Shown here: one piece after another, positions 53,596-64,000 of the stretch
How positions within the stretch are numbered: position 1 is the first letter of the stretch
Layout of the letters: each line of letters begins with the position of its first letter
Source: Artemisia argyi
Taxonomy: Eukaryota; Streptophyta; Magnoliopsida; Asterales; Asteraceae
DNA length: 64,000 nucleotides
Assembly (NCBI GenBank): GCA_030686995.1
Contig: CM060680.1
Span: 202,913,322-202,977,321, forward strand
Direction of reading: 5' to 3'
Notes under the pieces: model-generated
What the model was told of the DNA's origin: nothing
Seen by the model: only the letters and a program-made list of their open reading frames with translations
Database searches by the model: none
Made by a program: the position numbers and the translations under genes

Positions 53596-56367
53596 ATCTC
53601 CCCCTAAGGGGTGGTCATTCGAATGATGCTCCACATGAGTGGGTCTTCCGTGTTCTTTGTCTTTAACTTTGTGTGTCGTTGTAGAATAGTCTTTAGTCTT
53701 TGTTCCTTCATGCTTTGTGATCTTTGATAACAGATTTTTCATCGTTCTTTGTTCCTTTGTGATGTGGAGTTATCTGCCTTTCGTCACTTCTGCGTCTGTG
53801 GTGGTTGTTCGCCATTCCAACATGCTCATACGACTTCAGTCTTTGTGATACATGCATTTGTAGTTCCCGTTTTCACACAGATCTTTGTCACTTTACTTCC
53901 GTAGGTTCTTTCACATTGCGTAGAATCTTTCTTTGAACCTTTCTTTGCTTTGATCTTTGTGAGAACATTCCTTTGACTTTGAGATGCATGTATGAGCATG
54001 TGGAATCTGTCGCCATGGAGGTGATGTGTAGCTGCATGAAAACAGTTAGCAATAAATCAACCGGTACTTACAGATAAGGAATTAGAGATCGTCAACAGCA
54101 TAGTGTGAAGACTCCTTCTAATCCTTACCAAGGCCGTTCCCATGTCAGATACTCTCGAGAGAGCTTACGAGACCTACTAAGTAGCTCAATGACTGGGTGA
54201 GTCGCTGGGGATCACTCCACGACTGTAGACCGTTTGAAACCACCGCGAACACTAAGCGTAACCCATAAAGAATTACCGAAGTGACCTGCTGTCAGGGCTG
54301 TTTGATGTTGACCCTGGCAGGAGTTTCCATTTAATCATTGAGAAACACTTGTGTGAATTCTCTCATAAATGTTCTGGCAGATTGCTAAGATCTGCGTAGG
54401 ACTCTAAAGTTTACATCTGGCGTCCTTAATGATGAACAACCAGTGTAGAAATATCATGTGTTCATATGAGATCTTTTGATGAATCTCGGGGCTCTAGACT
54501 CGATAAGTGCACATTTGGTTTCCTATGCGGAGATTAGGGAGAGGTCTCCTGTTTCAATATCAACCATCTCTAAGAGACAGATTGATAGATTACACTGGTT
54601 CCCCGTGAGAATGAAACAAGCTCTTTTAAGAGAACTTGAGTGGTTAAGAAGGTTTAGTGCAGTGCGTCACTGGGTCCATGACGTCTTTGTCTTCAATACC
54701 GGAGTCACCTTAGTAACAACCAGTAGCTTATGAGTTGAACCCGGTGTCTGCCCTAAGGTTGAACATTTGGAGGGCTATTTCTTTTCACCCTTTTTCATAA
54801 CTTTTCTTTTTAATTCTTCAACCCCTTCTTTCTCCTTTCTCATTTTCTCCTTTTTTCAATCATACCTAAGGACTTCTAATTCTAATCTATTGGAATTGTC
54901 CTTGGGTAGATCCCTCCGGCTCTGGCGGATCATAGGACGGTTTTACCTAACCTTAGTCACCTTATAACTCCATGACTATCCTATCATTGCCATGAAACCA
55001 TTTATTGAAAATCTCTCAAAGTGTTTATGATAATAAAACACATTGTTGACACTTTGAGAGTTTTGTATTTCTTTTTGAAGGACTCCCCCTTCACATGTGC
55101 TCATGAATATTTAAGAAATTTGCACATGCGAGAGGAGTTTGCACTTTTGAATTGATCCACTTTCAGTGAATATGACCGATTCGAGACACACTTACATCAC
55201 TAGTTAGACTAGCTTGAAATTATTACCCGTCCTGGTCAAGTCCAAAGAAAGTCTCTCGATACGGTACATTCTACTCAGACATGTCCTATTCGAGACACGC
55301 TTACATCACTAGTTAGACTAGCTTGAAATTATTACCCGTCCAGGACAAGTCTTTTCGATTACTGACATTTTAAGTTTCGTCAATTCATTGGTACTTTCTG
55401 AGTCGAGCTCTTTTTGAGATTTAGTCACAATCTTTAAACATCTTTGATCACATTTTAATCATGTCTTCTCCCCCTCAAAAATAGCATATTGTGATATTTT
55501 TGATATCAACTGATTAATAAAAAGCTTTTTGGAGAGAAAGACAGATTCTATTTTTGCATGAAATCGGAACATTTTTTGGTTTTGAAATTACTCCCCCTCA
55601 AAACTCGCATATGTTTTTGAGAAATGTTAAACTTTTTAAGGTTTAGAGGGAAGGAGTCTTCTTGAAGCAAAATTCTGAAAGAGAAAGAAGTTTCAGATTT
55701 GTTGAATTTTGCATCAAGGTTTTTTGAAAAACAAAGACTTCTCTTTGTTTGACTAGGAATGTTGCACTGAGGCGTACAACAGTGTCCAATTTTAGGATAA
55801 GTGCACTTTGTTGATGAAAATCATTTTTGCGTAGCACTTTCCTTTCTTTGAAAACTTGAGTTGTGCACTGTAAGGTGTACACAAGTCATTTTGGTGATGA
55901 GCACCGATTTTAATGGATTTCGAAAGTCTATTTGAAAAAACTTGAAAATGTGGTGCTCATGATGAAAGAGAATTTTTGTTTTTTGGATAAGTGCTCGAAA
56001 GATGTTTAAAACCTTGTTTTGGTTAAGCACTTTCCATTCTATGAAGAACGAGTTCTTAGCTGAAATACTAAGAAGTCATTATTTTAAGTCCTTATTTGAA
56101 ATCTTTTCGAGTTGTTATACCCGGACTTAATTTTTGAAAAGATTTCACTTTGAAGCACGGGTTTCGTACTGAAGTATACGAAAGCCATTTGAAGAAATTA
56201 TTTGAGAAACGACATGTTTTAGAAAAACATTATAAAGAACTCTCGCTCAAGCATCTGTACATGTCCGTATCATTGTTGAATGACATTTCTAGATACGTAC
56301 AGAATATCGATTATACAAGAGACATGTCGTGAGAAGAATATTTTTGGATTTTTGATTTTATATTGTT

Positions 56368-56407
<40 letters not shown>

Positions 56408-56514
56408 AAAATTTTATATTTTTGTATTTTGTTTTTGATGGTTTTTCAAATTTTGTATTTTGTTTTTTTCAAAAAAATATTTACAAAGAAAAGATTTGAA
56501 GAAAGAAAGGAAAA
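53596..56514 (-). other. Non-coding 3' internal region of the gag-only element
   Basis: This is where pol would be expected, but no integrase, RT or RNase H motif appears in any frame inspected. On the minus strand, GAGGGGGAG-type purine runs recur near 55083, 55468 and 55588 as well as at the true polypurine tract (53597). A 22-bp word TAGTTAGACTAGCTTGAAAT recurs at ~55203 and ~55313. A T tract lies at 56377-56405. Confidence 0.7.
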
Positions 56515-59500
56515 TTAAGGTTTGACAAGTAAAAGTGGAGTTACGAGTGGAATTAGAAAAGGATTTCCACATGCGATGTTGGCGTAAAGTTCTTCTTTAC
56601 CACATTGGGTGTATGAACCCTCAACACTTTCACAAGTACCTGCATCCACAGAAGAAGAATTCTCACAAATAACAGTGTTAGAAGTACATGTTTCCTCACA
56701 TTGAGGGTGTTCACTATCAACGGTTGTAGTGATTTCTACTTCCTTTTCCTGATGATTTTCACTATTATTTGTCTTGGTGCAACAATCAAGAATCTTCCCT
56801 GTGGGAATCCATCTAAGACCAAATGTATTAAAAACTTTTCCCGTGGGAATCCACCTAAGGTAAGATCTAGACGTAGTTTTCTTATCAGAGGCAGCGGAAG
56901 TCTCAGTCTTGGAAAAACTACATTCTTTCGGTATCCACCTATTAGGTTTCTTAGCCTCTTGCTTCTTATCAACGGGTTTGTTTCTATTTGGTTTCTTAGT
57001 GGATTGTACCTTAGTACGAGCATTTTCTTTCTTGATGTATTGTGCAACACATGCATCATGATTAGCTGAAAAAACACATTTTTGACATGTAGGACAGACA
57101 AATTCAACATTTTTGTTTAAAACTGCAACCTTAACTTTGTCACTACAGTCATTTGGAAATTGTTTGTTGTTCGATGAGACTTTGGAATTCTTTGTGTTGC
57201 ATTCTACATTCTTAGCATTTTGTTTTGTGCCACTGCTCTTAGATGCAAGCCAATCCCTAGTATTTTGTAGATTGTTCCTAGGTAAAGGTTTACTACTACT
57301 AGCAGCGCTTTGGAATCTTGTAGAATTCATCACACTAGGTTTTGCGCCTAAAATTCCGTCTTTTCGAAGTTGTGCCCTTTTCCTAGCTTCTTCTAGATGG
57401 TGATTGTGGACCATGTCATTAGAACCAACAGATTCCTTTACAGATTTTGTGGTCACATTCGGTGTGCTATTCCTAGAAGGGCCAGGTTCACTCACATTTG
57501 TGTTACTTTCAACAACCAATTTTCGTTTATCAACAATCTTTTCAATTTCCTTTTGCTTGGGCAAGGGTTGTGGAGTGACTGGTTTTGTCAAATTCTTTTT
57601 CTCATCGACTTTTGGAGCAAACTGGGAAATAGACATTTTTGGTTTTTCAACCGTTTTTGAAACATTTGGTTTCTCTAAAGTCGATGGTTTTGCAAACTTA
57701 GTATCTACACCCTTCCCTTTTAAACTTACAAGTTGTGCTCTCAAAAGATCATTTTGCTCTTTCATGTCTTTGTAGGCATGCTCATACGACAATTTGTCAT
57801 ACTTGCATTCCTCTGATTTTCGATCAAGTTGTTTGAAAAATGACATGTTTTCTTTTTCAAGTTTTACAAGAGCATTTTCATATTTGGAAACAATTTCAGA
57901 TGTCTCAGCTCTCAGTCTTTCATCGTCTTGAACAGAATATGTTTGTAAAATGATGGACATGATATCAGTAGTCATAACAGCTTCGAAAAGAGAATCATTT
58001 AACCTTTCCAGAACATTCATGTTTTCACGAGTTTCATTAGCTTCGTTTACCAGGGATTTGTGGTCCTTGACAAAGTCGGCTGTCTCTTTTAAGAAAGCTT
58101 GTTCAAAATGGATTACCCTCGCACTGATGTTATTCAGTGGGATAGTAATTTCGTTTTCAAAAACTTTTTTCTGCTCAATATGAAAACTGGAATGCCAGTT
58201 GTTAATATTGATTGTAGTTTTAGAAGCAACAATATTTTGAAGTTCTTGAATTCTCTTTTTAACGTCATCGAGAATGTCTCTAGCCTCACTTGTATTAAAA
58301 GTGTTGTTAGAAGACATTTGTTCTATTTTTGAAAGAGATTTGGAAACAACTTTCTTTTTAGAAAAGAATTTCGCGAATGGTCGTTTTATTGAAAAAACAG
58401 ATGGTTCTGTTTGTGGAACAAAAGTAATTCCCGAAAGTTTGTTCAATTTGTTGTAATCAATGGGTTTCAAATCAGGATTCTTTTGTTTCATTTTAGTAAT
58501 GCTCTCTTCGACCAATTCAATCGTTTCCACAGAATCACGAACAATAGGAGGATCATGCTTAGTAAACAAAACATTTCCATTAAACAAAACATTCTGTTCT
58601 TCCTGAGCTTTCTTGAGATTACAAGGATTTTTGTTACCAAGAGCCACTTTATGTTTCGTATGGTAAATCGGATTAGTTTGATTTGAAATCATTTTCATTG
58701 TTTGACTTGACTGACCCGACTTAACCACTAATTCTTCTAAATGTGCAATCATGTGTTCTGACTCTACGATTTCTTCCAAAAGTTTGTCTTCTTTCTTTGC
58801 AAAGTCCTTTTTCAACTCATCCCTTTCTTTTTCAAGATTGGTATAAGCTGATTTTTGTATAGAGAGTTGGTTTTGTAAATCAGAAATTTCCGCGTTTAAA
58901 GATTTTATCTTTTTGAAAGAATTAACATCAAGTGTATCAAACTTGAGTTGCAATTGTTTTTCCCTTGAAACGGAATTTTGATAACCAGTTTCTAATTCGG
59001 ACAATCTTTTGTTATGAAACTCAAAAGCTTTAACGTTTTCCTTGTAACTCTCAAGCTCAGCGGTCAATTTAACATTCGCGGCCTTAACATCGCGATTGAC
59101 CTTTTTCACTTTCTCGATTTCAATACCACAATTATTTAATAATGATTCAAATAAGGCACGGGTTTCCTCATCATTAGCACCATTTTGTGCAACTTGAACT
59201 CCATTAGGATCCATGTATGGAGTTGCATAGTTAACATTGGTATTAACTTGCTCCCCCACATATGTATCGTAATGAGGTTCAGGTGGCACATAATGTGGCT
59301 TCTCATGAGCAAACATATCAAATATATCATTATTGTGACATGTGTTGAAGTTGGATACCTCAGATGGTGCATTGGTGTCATAAACAGGAAGTGTATCAGA
59401 ATCCGTGTCATACTTAGCTTCCTGAAGATTCGCCATGAATATGCAGTTCGCATCGATATCCTCTCTATCTTCCATGTCATCCATAAGAGCCATAAAATCA

Positions 59501-60955
59501 TTCTCCTCTGCATTCAACTGAAACCCTGCCTCATTCTTTTGTGCCAACAGTAATGCTTTCTGCAAATACGCTGTGTCTTTCTTGTTCGGCTTAGTAGGAC
59601 AGTTCCTTGCCATATGACCTACACCCTGACAGTTAAAACACTTTACCGGATTACCCTGATTCACATTTCCCAAATTCCCAACTACTGGAGCTGCAACATT
59701 TCTATTCTGATTACCCATTGCCTGATTACCAACATTCTGACCCCTCTGATTTCCAACAAACTGTCCCAACTTATTCCCTGCATACTGACCATACTGATTT
59801 CCTGCATTCAGCATATTCTGATTCCCCATGTTAATTCCAGTGGCATATCCTTGCTGATTCCCATAAACTCCAACCATTTGGCCTGCGTTGCCCATATTGA
59901 AATTCGGCTGAGCAATCTGCTTGTTGCGAGTGTTCGATGAAATCCTTTGGTTGTTGTTTGTTGGTGTAGAATAACGTCCTTGGAATGCCTTGGACAGAAA
60001 AGCAAACGCTTGGGTCAATGCTGCAGTAGCTTCATCATTTTCAGTGAATTCTGGTTCTTGGAATTGTTGGTATTGCTGTTGTGGAATAACATGTTGTTGT
60101 TGCTGTGGGTAGAACTGTTGTTGGTAGACCGGTGTTGGTTGTTGAATGTATGATGGTTGCATGTAGTTGTGAGTGGAAGATGATGATGGTTGTTGTGTGT
60201 TCACTGGTAGCGGTGTTGGTGTAGTAGCAATTAATGCAAGAGGATCATGATTCTTTGTCAATCTTTCTTTCCTTACTTCATTAGCCTCAGCTTGGTTTTG
60301 CTTCAAAAAGTCATAGAGTTGATCATAGTAAATCCTTTGTTTGATTGACAATTGTAACATAACGACCCCATTCTTCTGGAAGGTTATTGATGAATTTGAT
60401 GTTTGTTGCAATTGTTCGAGGTGTCAACTTGTTTCTGATTAACTCATTCATCAAAGTGCAAAACCTTGTGTAGTAAGATTCAATCTGTTCACCTTTAGTG
60501 GATGTAAAGTTCTCCCATTCCGTAAGAAGTTTGTTCTCAACGTCCTGTTGTCCAATCTCTGTTCCATGACATATCCTTCTGACACGTTCCCACATAGCAT
60601 AAGCAGTTTCACAACTGTCAACCGCAGCAAAGATCTCCCTTGGTAATCCAAGTTGGATTAAATGCATTGCCATATCATCTGCGGTGATCTGCTTCTTATC
60701 TTCCTCTGTGTAATCTGCTTCTGTTTGTTCACGCACAAATGGTTGAGTAGGAGGTGTTGCATTTGGATTACCTTCAATTTGAACTTGTCGTGGCTTGAAT
60801 GGACCATTTGTAATGGAGTTGATCATTAATTTACCATCAGGCTTTGTTTTGATGTAACGAAGCATGCGGCTTGTCCATGGGAGATATCCACCTTTTTCGA
60901 GCATCGGAGGTCGGTTTTCCGCACCGGCTGCATGAATATCTTGCTGAGTAGCCAT
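56515..60955 (-). pseudogene. Extended copia-type gag ORF, one frameshift
   Basis: The first part, 60955-60323 (210 codons, MATQQDIHAAGAENRPPM), has the copia gag (UBN2-like) pattern: GGYLPWTSRMLRYIK, YAMWERVRRICHG and NNLPEEWGRYVTIV. A one-base shift near 60330 moves the frame into 60411-56515. That frame continues YYDQLYDFLKQNQ, a Gln/Asn-rich stretch and a zinc knuckle CFNCQGVGHMARNCP. Next come an acidic segment, about 600 residues of coiled coil and a second Cys/His cluster (CPTCQKCVFSANHDAC). Twin RWIPTGK motifs close the ORF before the stop at 56515. Combined length is ~1,480 aa, long for gag alone. Such proteins package RNA into virus-like particles. With no pol, mobility would depend on a related autonomous element. 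Confidence 0.88.
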
Positions 60956-62078
60956 TGATGAAGTGTAGATGGATAAAGTTGATTCTCGGATCGTTTCAAC
61001 GAAGTAGGAGTTGTGTTTAGTGTAAGTTGATGCAAGTTTTTATGGTGAAAATTTTGATCTGGAACCTTAAAACCTAAATAACTTCCGTTCAGAGTGGATT
61101 TGGGCCTCGAAGCTTGGCTTGAATGATCTTTAGATAATTCAACGTGTCCTTCTTCTCGGTCTCGCGGTCGTTTTGACAGCTGATTCGTCGAAAACGGAGT
61201 TACGGTTCAAAAGTTATGGCCGTTTGAAGTTTGGTTGTCAAAAGTCAAAAACTTACGCGTAAAGCTAGATTTTACGCGTAAACCTTGAATAATCTTACGC
61301 GTAAGATGTTATGCGTAACCTGTAAGTTATGCGTAAGATCTAAGTTATGCGTAAACAATAATGTTTATGCGTAGACTTTGATTTTACGCGTAAACTTAGA
61401 GTTTATGCGTAGAATGTTACGCGTAAGGTTTTTTCAACCAAATTGATCTCTCAAACTTATCCAAGCTTGAAAGATATCCCGTGTCGAAGTATTCCACAAA
61501 CTTATCCAAGTCAGGGAAGTACTGAGTCACCGTTGCACGAAGAGAGGACCTTTGAAGAAACTTATGCGTAGATTTCTGAAACTTACGCGTAAGAACAAAC
61601 TTCTGCGTAGAAACTGAACTTAAGCGTAGGATCTTGTGCGTAGACTTCAACTTACGCGTAGAAAATCAATCTTATGCGTAAGAAGAGGGTTTTGACCAGA
61701 GTTACGCGTAGAAAAAGGGTTTTGACCTCAAACTTACGCGTAAACAGTACTTTTTATGCGTAGAAAGGACAGAAAGTACTGTTCACAGCTGGATATTCGT
61801 ACTATGCCCAAAAGTTACGCGTAGGATGACCAGAAAACTTCAAAAATTCGATTTTTTCAACCAAAAACTCTTTTTTCACTTGTTTCTAATGATCAAATCT
61901 TTCCCAAAACACTTAAAAACACTAAAACTTCAATAAAGACAACAACTTTAACACCAAAACTTGTAAAAATCAAAACTTTTTTGAAGAAAAAGTACACAAA
62001 TGAATGAAAAGTGTAACTTTTTAACAAAAAAACTTGATAAAAACACTCCTAAATCATTGTTAGGCGATTGATACCACT
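60956..62078 (-). other. 5' leader of the gag-only element with TTACGCGTAA array
   Basis: From 61250 to 61825 about 21 copies of TTACGCGTAA, TTATGCGTAA, TTATGCGTAG and relatives are spaced ~15-40 bp apart. The primer site lies at the right end (62065-62078). No ORF of note. Confidence 0.9.
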
Positions 62079-62485
62079 TGTAAGACCTTAGATCTATCAA
62101 CTTTAACACAAATATAAGCACTAGAAGAAGGAAAGATGGTGACTTTGTATGTATATGTATGGCGTTAATAAGTATGAAATAGAGATGAAGATGAAGAGAA
62201 CTTTTATTAAAAAACACACACAATACACACACAAGCACACACCTCAAATGAGCTTTGAGGTGTTTATATAGTACAAGAGTTAGGATGCCCTAAAGGCTTT
62301 CCATGGGCTTGGTCTTGGGCTTGGCTTTCTTTTATCTATAAAGGCTTATGAAACATAACTAATAGCATATTAGCTTACCAAGACCAAGGCCCAATGACTA
62401 AACTATTACTAATCTTAACCAACGACACAAAGTTACAATATGAGAATGACCATCACTTCTATATATAAATATTTTAATGCTAACA
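62079..62485 (-). repeat. 5' LTR of the gag-only element
   Basis: 407 bp, TGTAAGACC...GCTAACA in plus orientation. It is followed by the target duplication ATCTT. It contains an ACACACACAATACACACAC run and a MULE-2 flank junction in coding sequence. Confidence 0.95.
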
Positions 62486-64000
62486 ATCTTCTTCATAAAT
62501 TCTTCTTTTTTTGGCTTCTGTACCTTCTTCTTCAAACTCATCTGGGTATTCTGAAATCCAATCTTTTGCAGAGTCAAACATCTTTCGTTGGTGTTTGTTG
62601 ATTTCATGAAGAAGGATCTTAGTTATGTATCTATTCCTCAAAACATCCATCTGAATTCGATGACGTGGATCTTCTTCATCAAAAATCCCAATATCCCAGT
62701 CTTCATCATCAAACTCATAAAGCTCCATATGAAGCATTGCATATAAACCACAGTTAATCTTGTCTTTCTTTGTTCTCCATTTAAAATTAAGCACTTTTGC
62801 TTCTTTTTGAAGAAACCAATTTTCTGGAACTGGATAATTACGCTTGAGCAATAAGTCGCAAAACAGACATTTCTGTTCACAAAAAATTAAATTAATAGGA
62901 TATAACATGATTGTTAAAAAGATATATGTTATTTAAAAAATATCAAAAGATATGCATAAAAAACAAAAAAACTTACCACAAAATCAAAAACTTTTTTGTA
63001 TTTTCCTTCATATGGAGCACCTGATTCAAGGTTGTCCAAAATGACAGCAAAACCAGCCCTTATGTTGAAAACTATAACGTAAAAATGTTCATACGCAAGT
63101 ATTGGAAAGAACACCTATTTGATAAATATCAAGTTAGTAAAAATTATGAATAGTAAAGTAATTAAATTCGGATATAGTAAGAAATTTACCAATTCTATAT
63201 ATTTGAAACTAAATTCTTGTCCAAAAGCATCAAACTAATCTTTTACAGAATTAAAAAACTCTGTTTCTTTTTGGGCACGATCTTTTTCATATTCATCCAT
63301 GTCTTTTGGCTGTTAAAAAAGATATATATGTATATATATATATATAAGTACATAAATGATAAGAAAAAATAGAATTAAAAATAAAAAATAATACATATAT
63401 AGATATATTAAATTATTAACATAAATTGAAGTTAAACTTACAATAACTATAGTTTTGAAGAAATATGTAATCGCTGAGCTATTCTTCTGTGTTAATCTTT
63501 CTTCAAAATTCAGGATATTCACAAAGTTATCTATAACTTCAAGCTCAATATATGTTTCAGAGGCAAGTGATAGAATATGAACATTGAGAATAGATTTGTC
63601 TTCTCCAAATTCGAATATCTTCTCCCTAACAAGTATAAAATGTAAAAGTATTATTATGAAAACAAAAATTGAAAAATGATAAATAATTCAGGTTAATAGA
63701 AAAAAAGTTATGATATCTTACATAGCATTTTCTTCAGCAGCTTTTTGAAGAATGATTTTTGGAAATAAACATTCAGCTTGTGTTTCATATTCTGCTTTTG
63801 TATCCACTCGCTTGTTCATATATGGAGATTCAAAATGAATGGATGTTTTCGCTTTCCTTTTGAGCATCTTTTCTTTTTGATCCTTGACGAAATCATGTTT
63901 GCATGAAAGCTTGAAAAGAATTTAAACAAAAATTATAAAGAATTTAAAATAAATCTTATTTCATAATTGTAAAAATAAATATATGATTCAAACCTGGATC
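62486..64000 (-). pseudogene. 5' half of tandem ULP1-like gene (ULP1 domain 1), partial
   Basis: The gene starts beyond the right edge. Visible exons (minus): ~63911-63722, 63625-63442, ~63312-63190, 63114-62977 and 62872-62486. A C48-type triad can be seen: His in YEHFYVIVFN, Asp in AVILDNLE, Cys in KDKINCGLYAMLH (TGT at 62750-62752), with Asn instead of the usual Asp before the Cys. An in-frame TAG at 63235-63237 lies before FDAFGQEFSFKY. The last exon is cut by the LTR element after RRIYEE. The reading frame resumes at 53200, so this and the 50.2-53.2 kb half were one gene. The upstream VIDNFVNILNFEE parallels IIDIWAIVLNFQE of domain 2. Confidence 0.78.

Larger units (their letters stand above)
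53201..62485 (-). mobile_element. Gag-only LTR retrotransposon (TR-GAG type), TSD ATCTT
   Basis: LTRs at 53201-53595 and 62079-62485 start TGTAAGACC and end GCTAACA. Both flanks show ATCTT (53196-53200 and 62486-62490). On the minus strand the primer site next to the 5' LTR reads TGGTATCAATCGCC, matching the initiator-Met type over TGGTATCA. The polypurine tract before the 3' LTR reads CTTAGGGGGAGAT. The only long ORFs are gag-like. No DSG protease, integrase or YVDD motif was found in 53.6-62.1 kb. Size is 9285 bp. Confidence 0.93.

Noticed and set aside
54476..54733. 85-codon ORF in the gag-only element
   Set aside because: No match to integrase or reverse transcriptase motifs, no leader, and sits in non-coding 3' internal sequence.
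57113..58456. Several 60-125-codon plus-strand ORFs
   Set aside because: They are antisense to the long gag-like ORF, lack motifs and overlap one another in different frames.
62398..62607. Minus-strand ORF spanning LTR and ULP1 exon in another frame
   Set aside because: Chance frame across the insertion junction. The real frame is the one ending in RRIYEE.

Overview
This is a gene-poor, AT-rich stretch of plant nuclear DNA. The intron-rich gene structure, GT-AG splice sites, Ty1/copia, MULE, Helitron and MITE families, long (TA)n tracts and homopolymers all point to a dicot. The copia gag style (UBN2-type gag, long linker with a repeated RWIPTGK motif) resembles elements I associate with Asteraceae; that family-level guess is inference. 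No tRNA, rRNA or CRISPR was seen.

Layout. 1-4.4 kb: a 1.3-kb tandem segmental duplication, one copy carrying a hAT-type MITE with a clean 8-bp target duplication. 4.78-12.30 kb (+): the only intact conventional host gene found, a 19-exon SIN3-like transcriptional corepressor (three PAH domains plus the HDAC-interacting region), with several MITEs in its introns. 12.3-22.1 kb: repeats only, including tandem repeats, TA tracts, a textbook Stowaway MITE, a duplicated foldback element, a Tourist-like MITE and a probable Helitron. 22.16-32.49 kb: a decayed Mutator-like element (MULE-1) with a ULP1/C48 protease-like pseudogene on + and a FAR1-type MULE transposase pseudogene on -, arranged convergently. 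Its non-coding parts hold dozens of copies of the palindrome ATCATATATGAT. 32.6-35.6 kb: a receptor-like cytoplasmic kinase (RLCK-VII type) pseudogene whose first exon is repeated in inverted orientation. 36.448-42.616 kb (+): a young, nearly intact Ty1/copia element (TSD CTCAA, 640-bp LTRs) with one visible stop codon in the reverse transcriptase. 42.9-43.7 kb: an inverted duplication of a receptor-like-protein remnant that seems to have lost its LRRs.

45.07 kb to the right edge: a second, larger MULE-like unit (MULE-2). It holds two small plus-strand coiled-coil genes, a 2.6-kb AT-rich minisatellite and a minus-strand gene that appears to encode two ULP1-like domains in tandem. That gene is split by a recent 9.3-kb LTR element (53.201-62.485 kb, TSD ATCTT) on the minus strand. 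The LTR element has a long gag ORF but no visible protease, integrase or reverse transcriptase, so it looks like a gag-only (TR-GAG type) element. Its leader carries about 21 copies of a TTACGCGTAA-like palindrome.

Taken together, one housekeeping chromatin gene sits beside nested transposons and broken defence-gene relics. The most unusual signals are the element-confined palindrome arrays, the tandem ULP1 gene, the minisatellite that contains a copy of the neighbouring gene's exon, and the two defence-gene inverted repeats that could form hairpin RNA. All coordinates and reading frames were worked out by eye.
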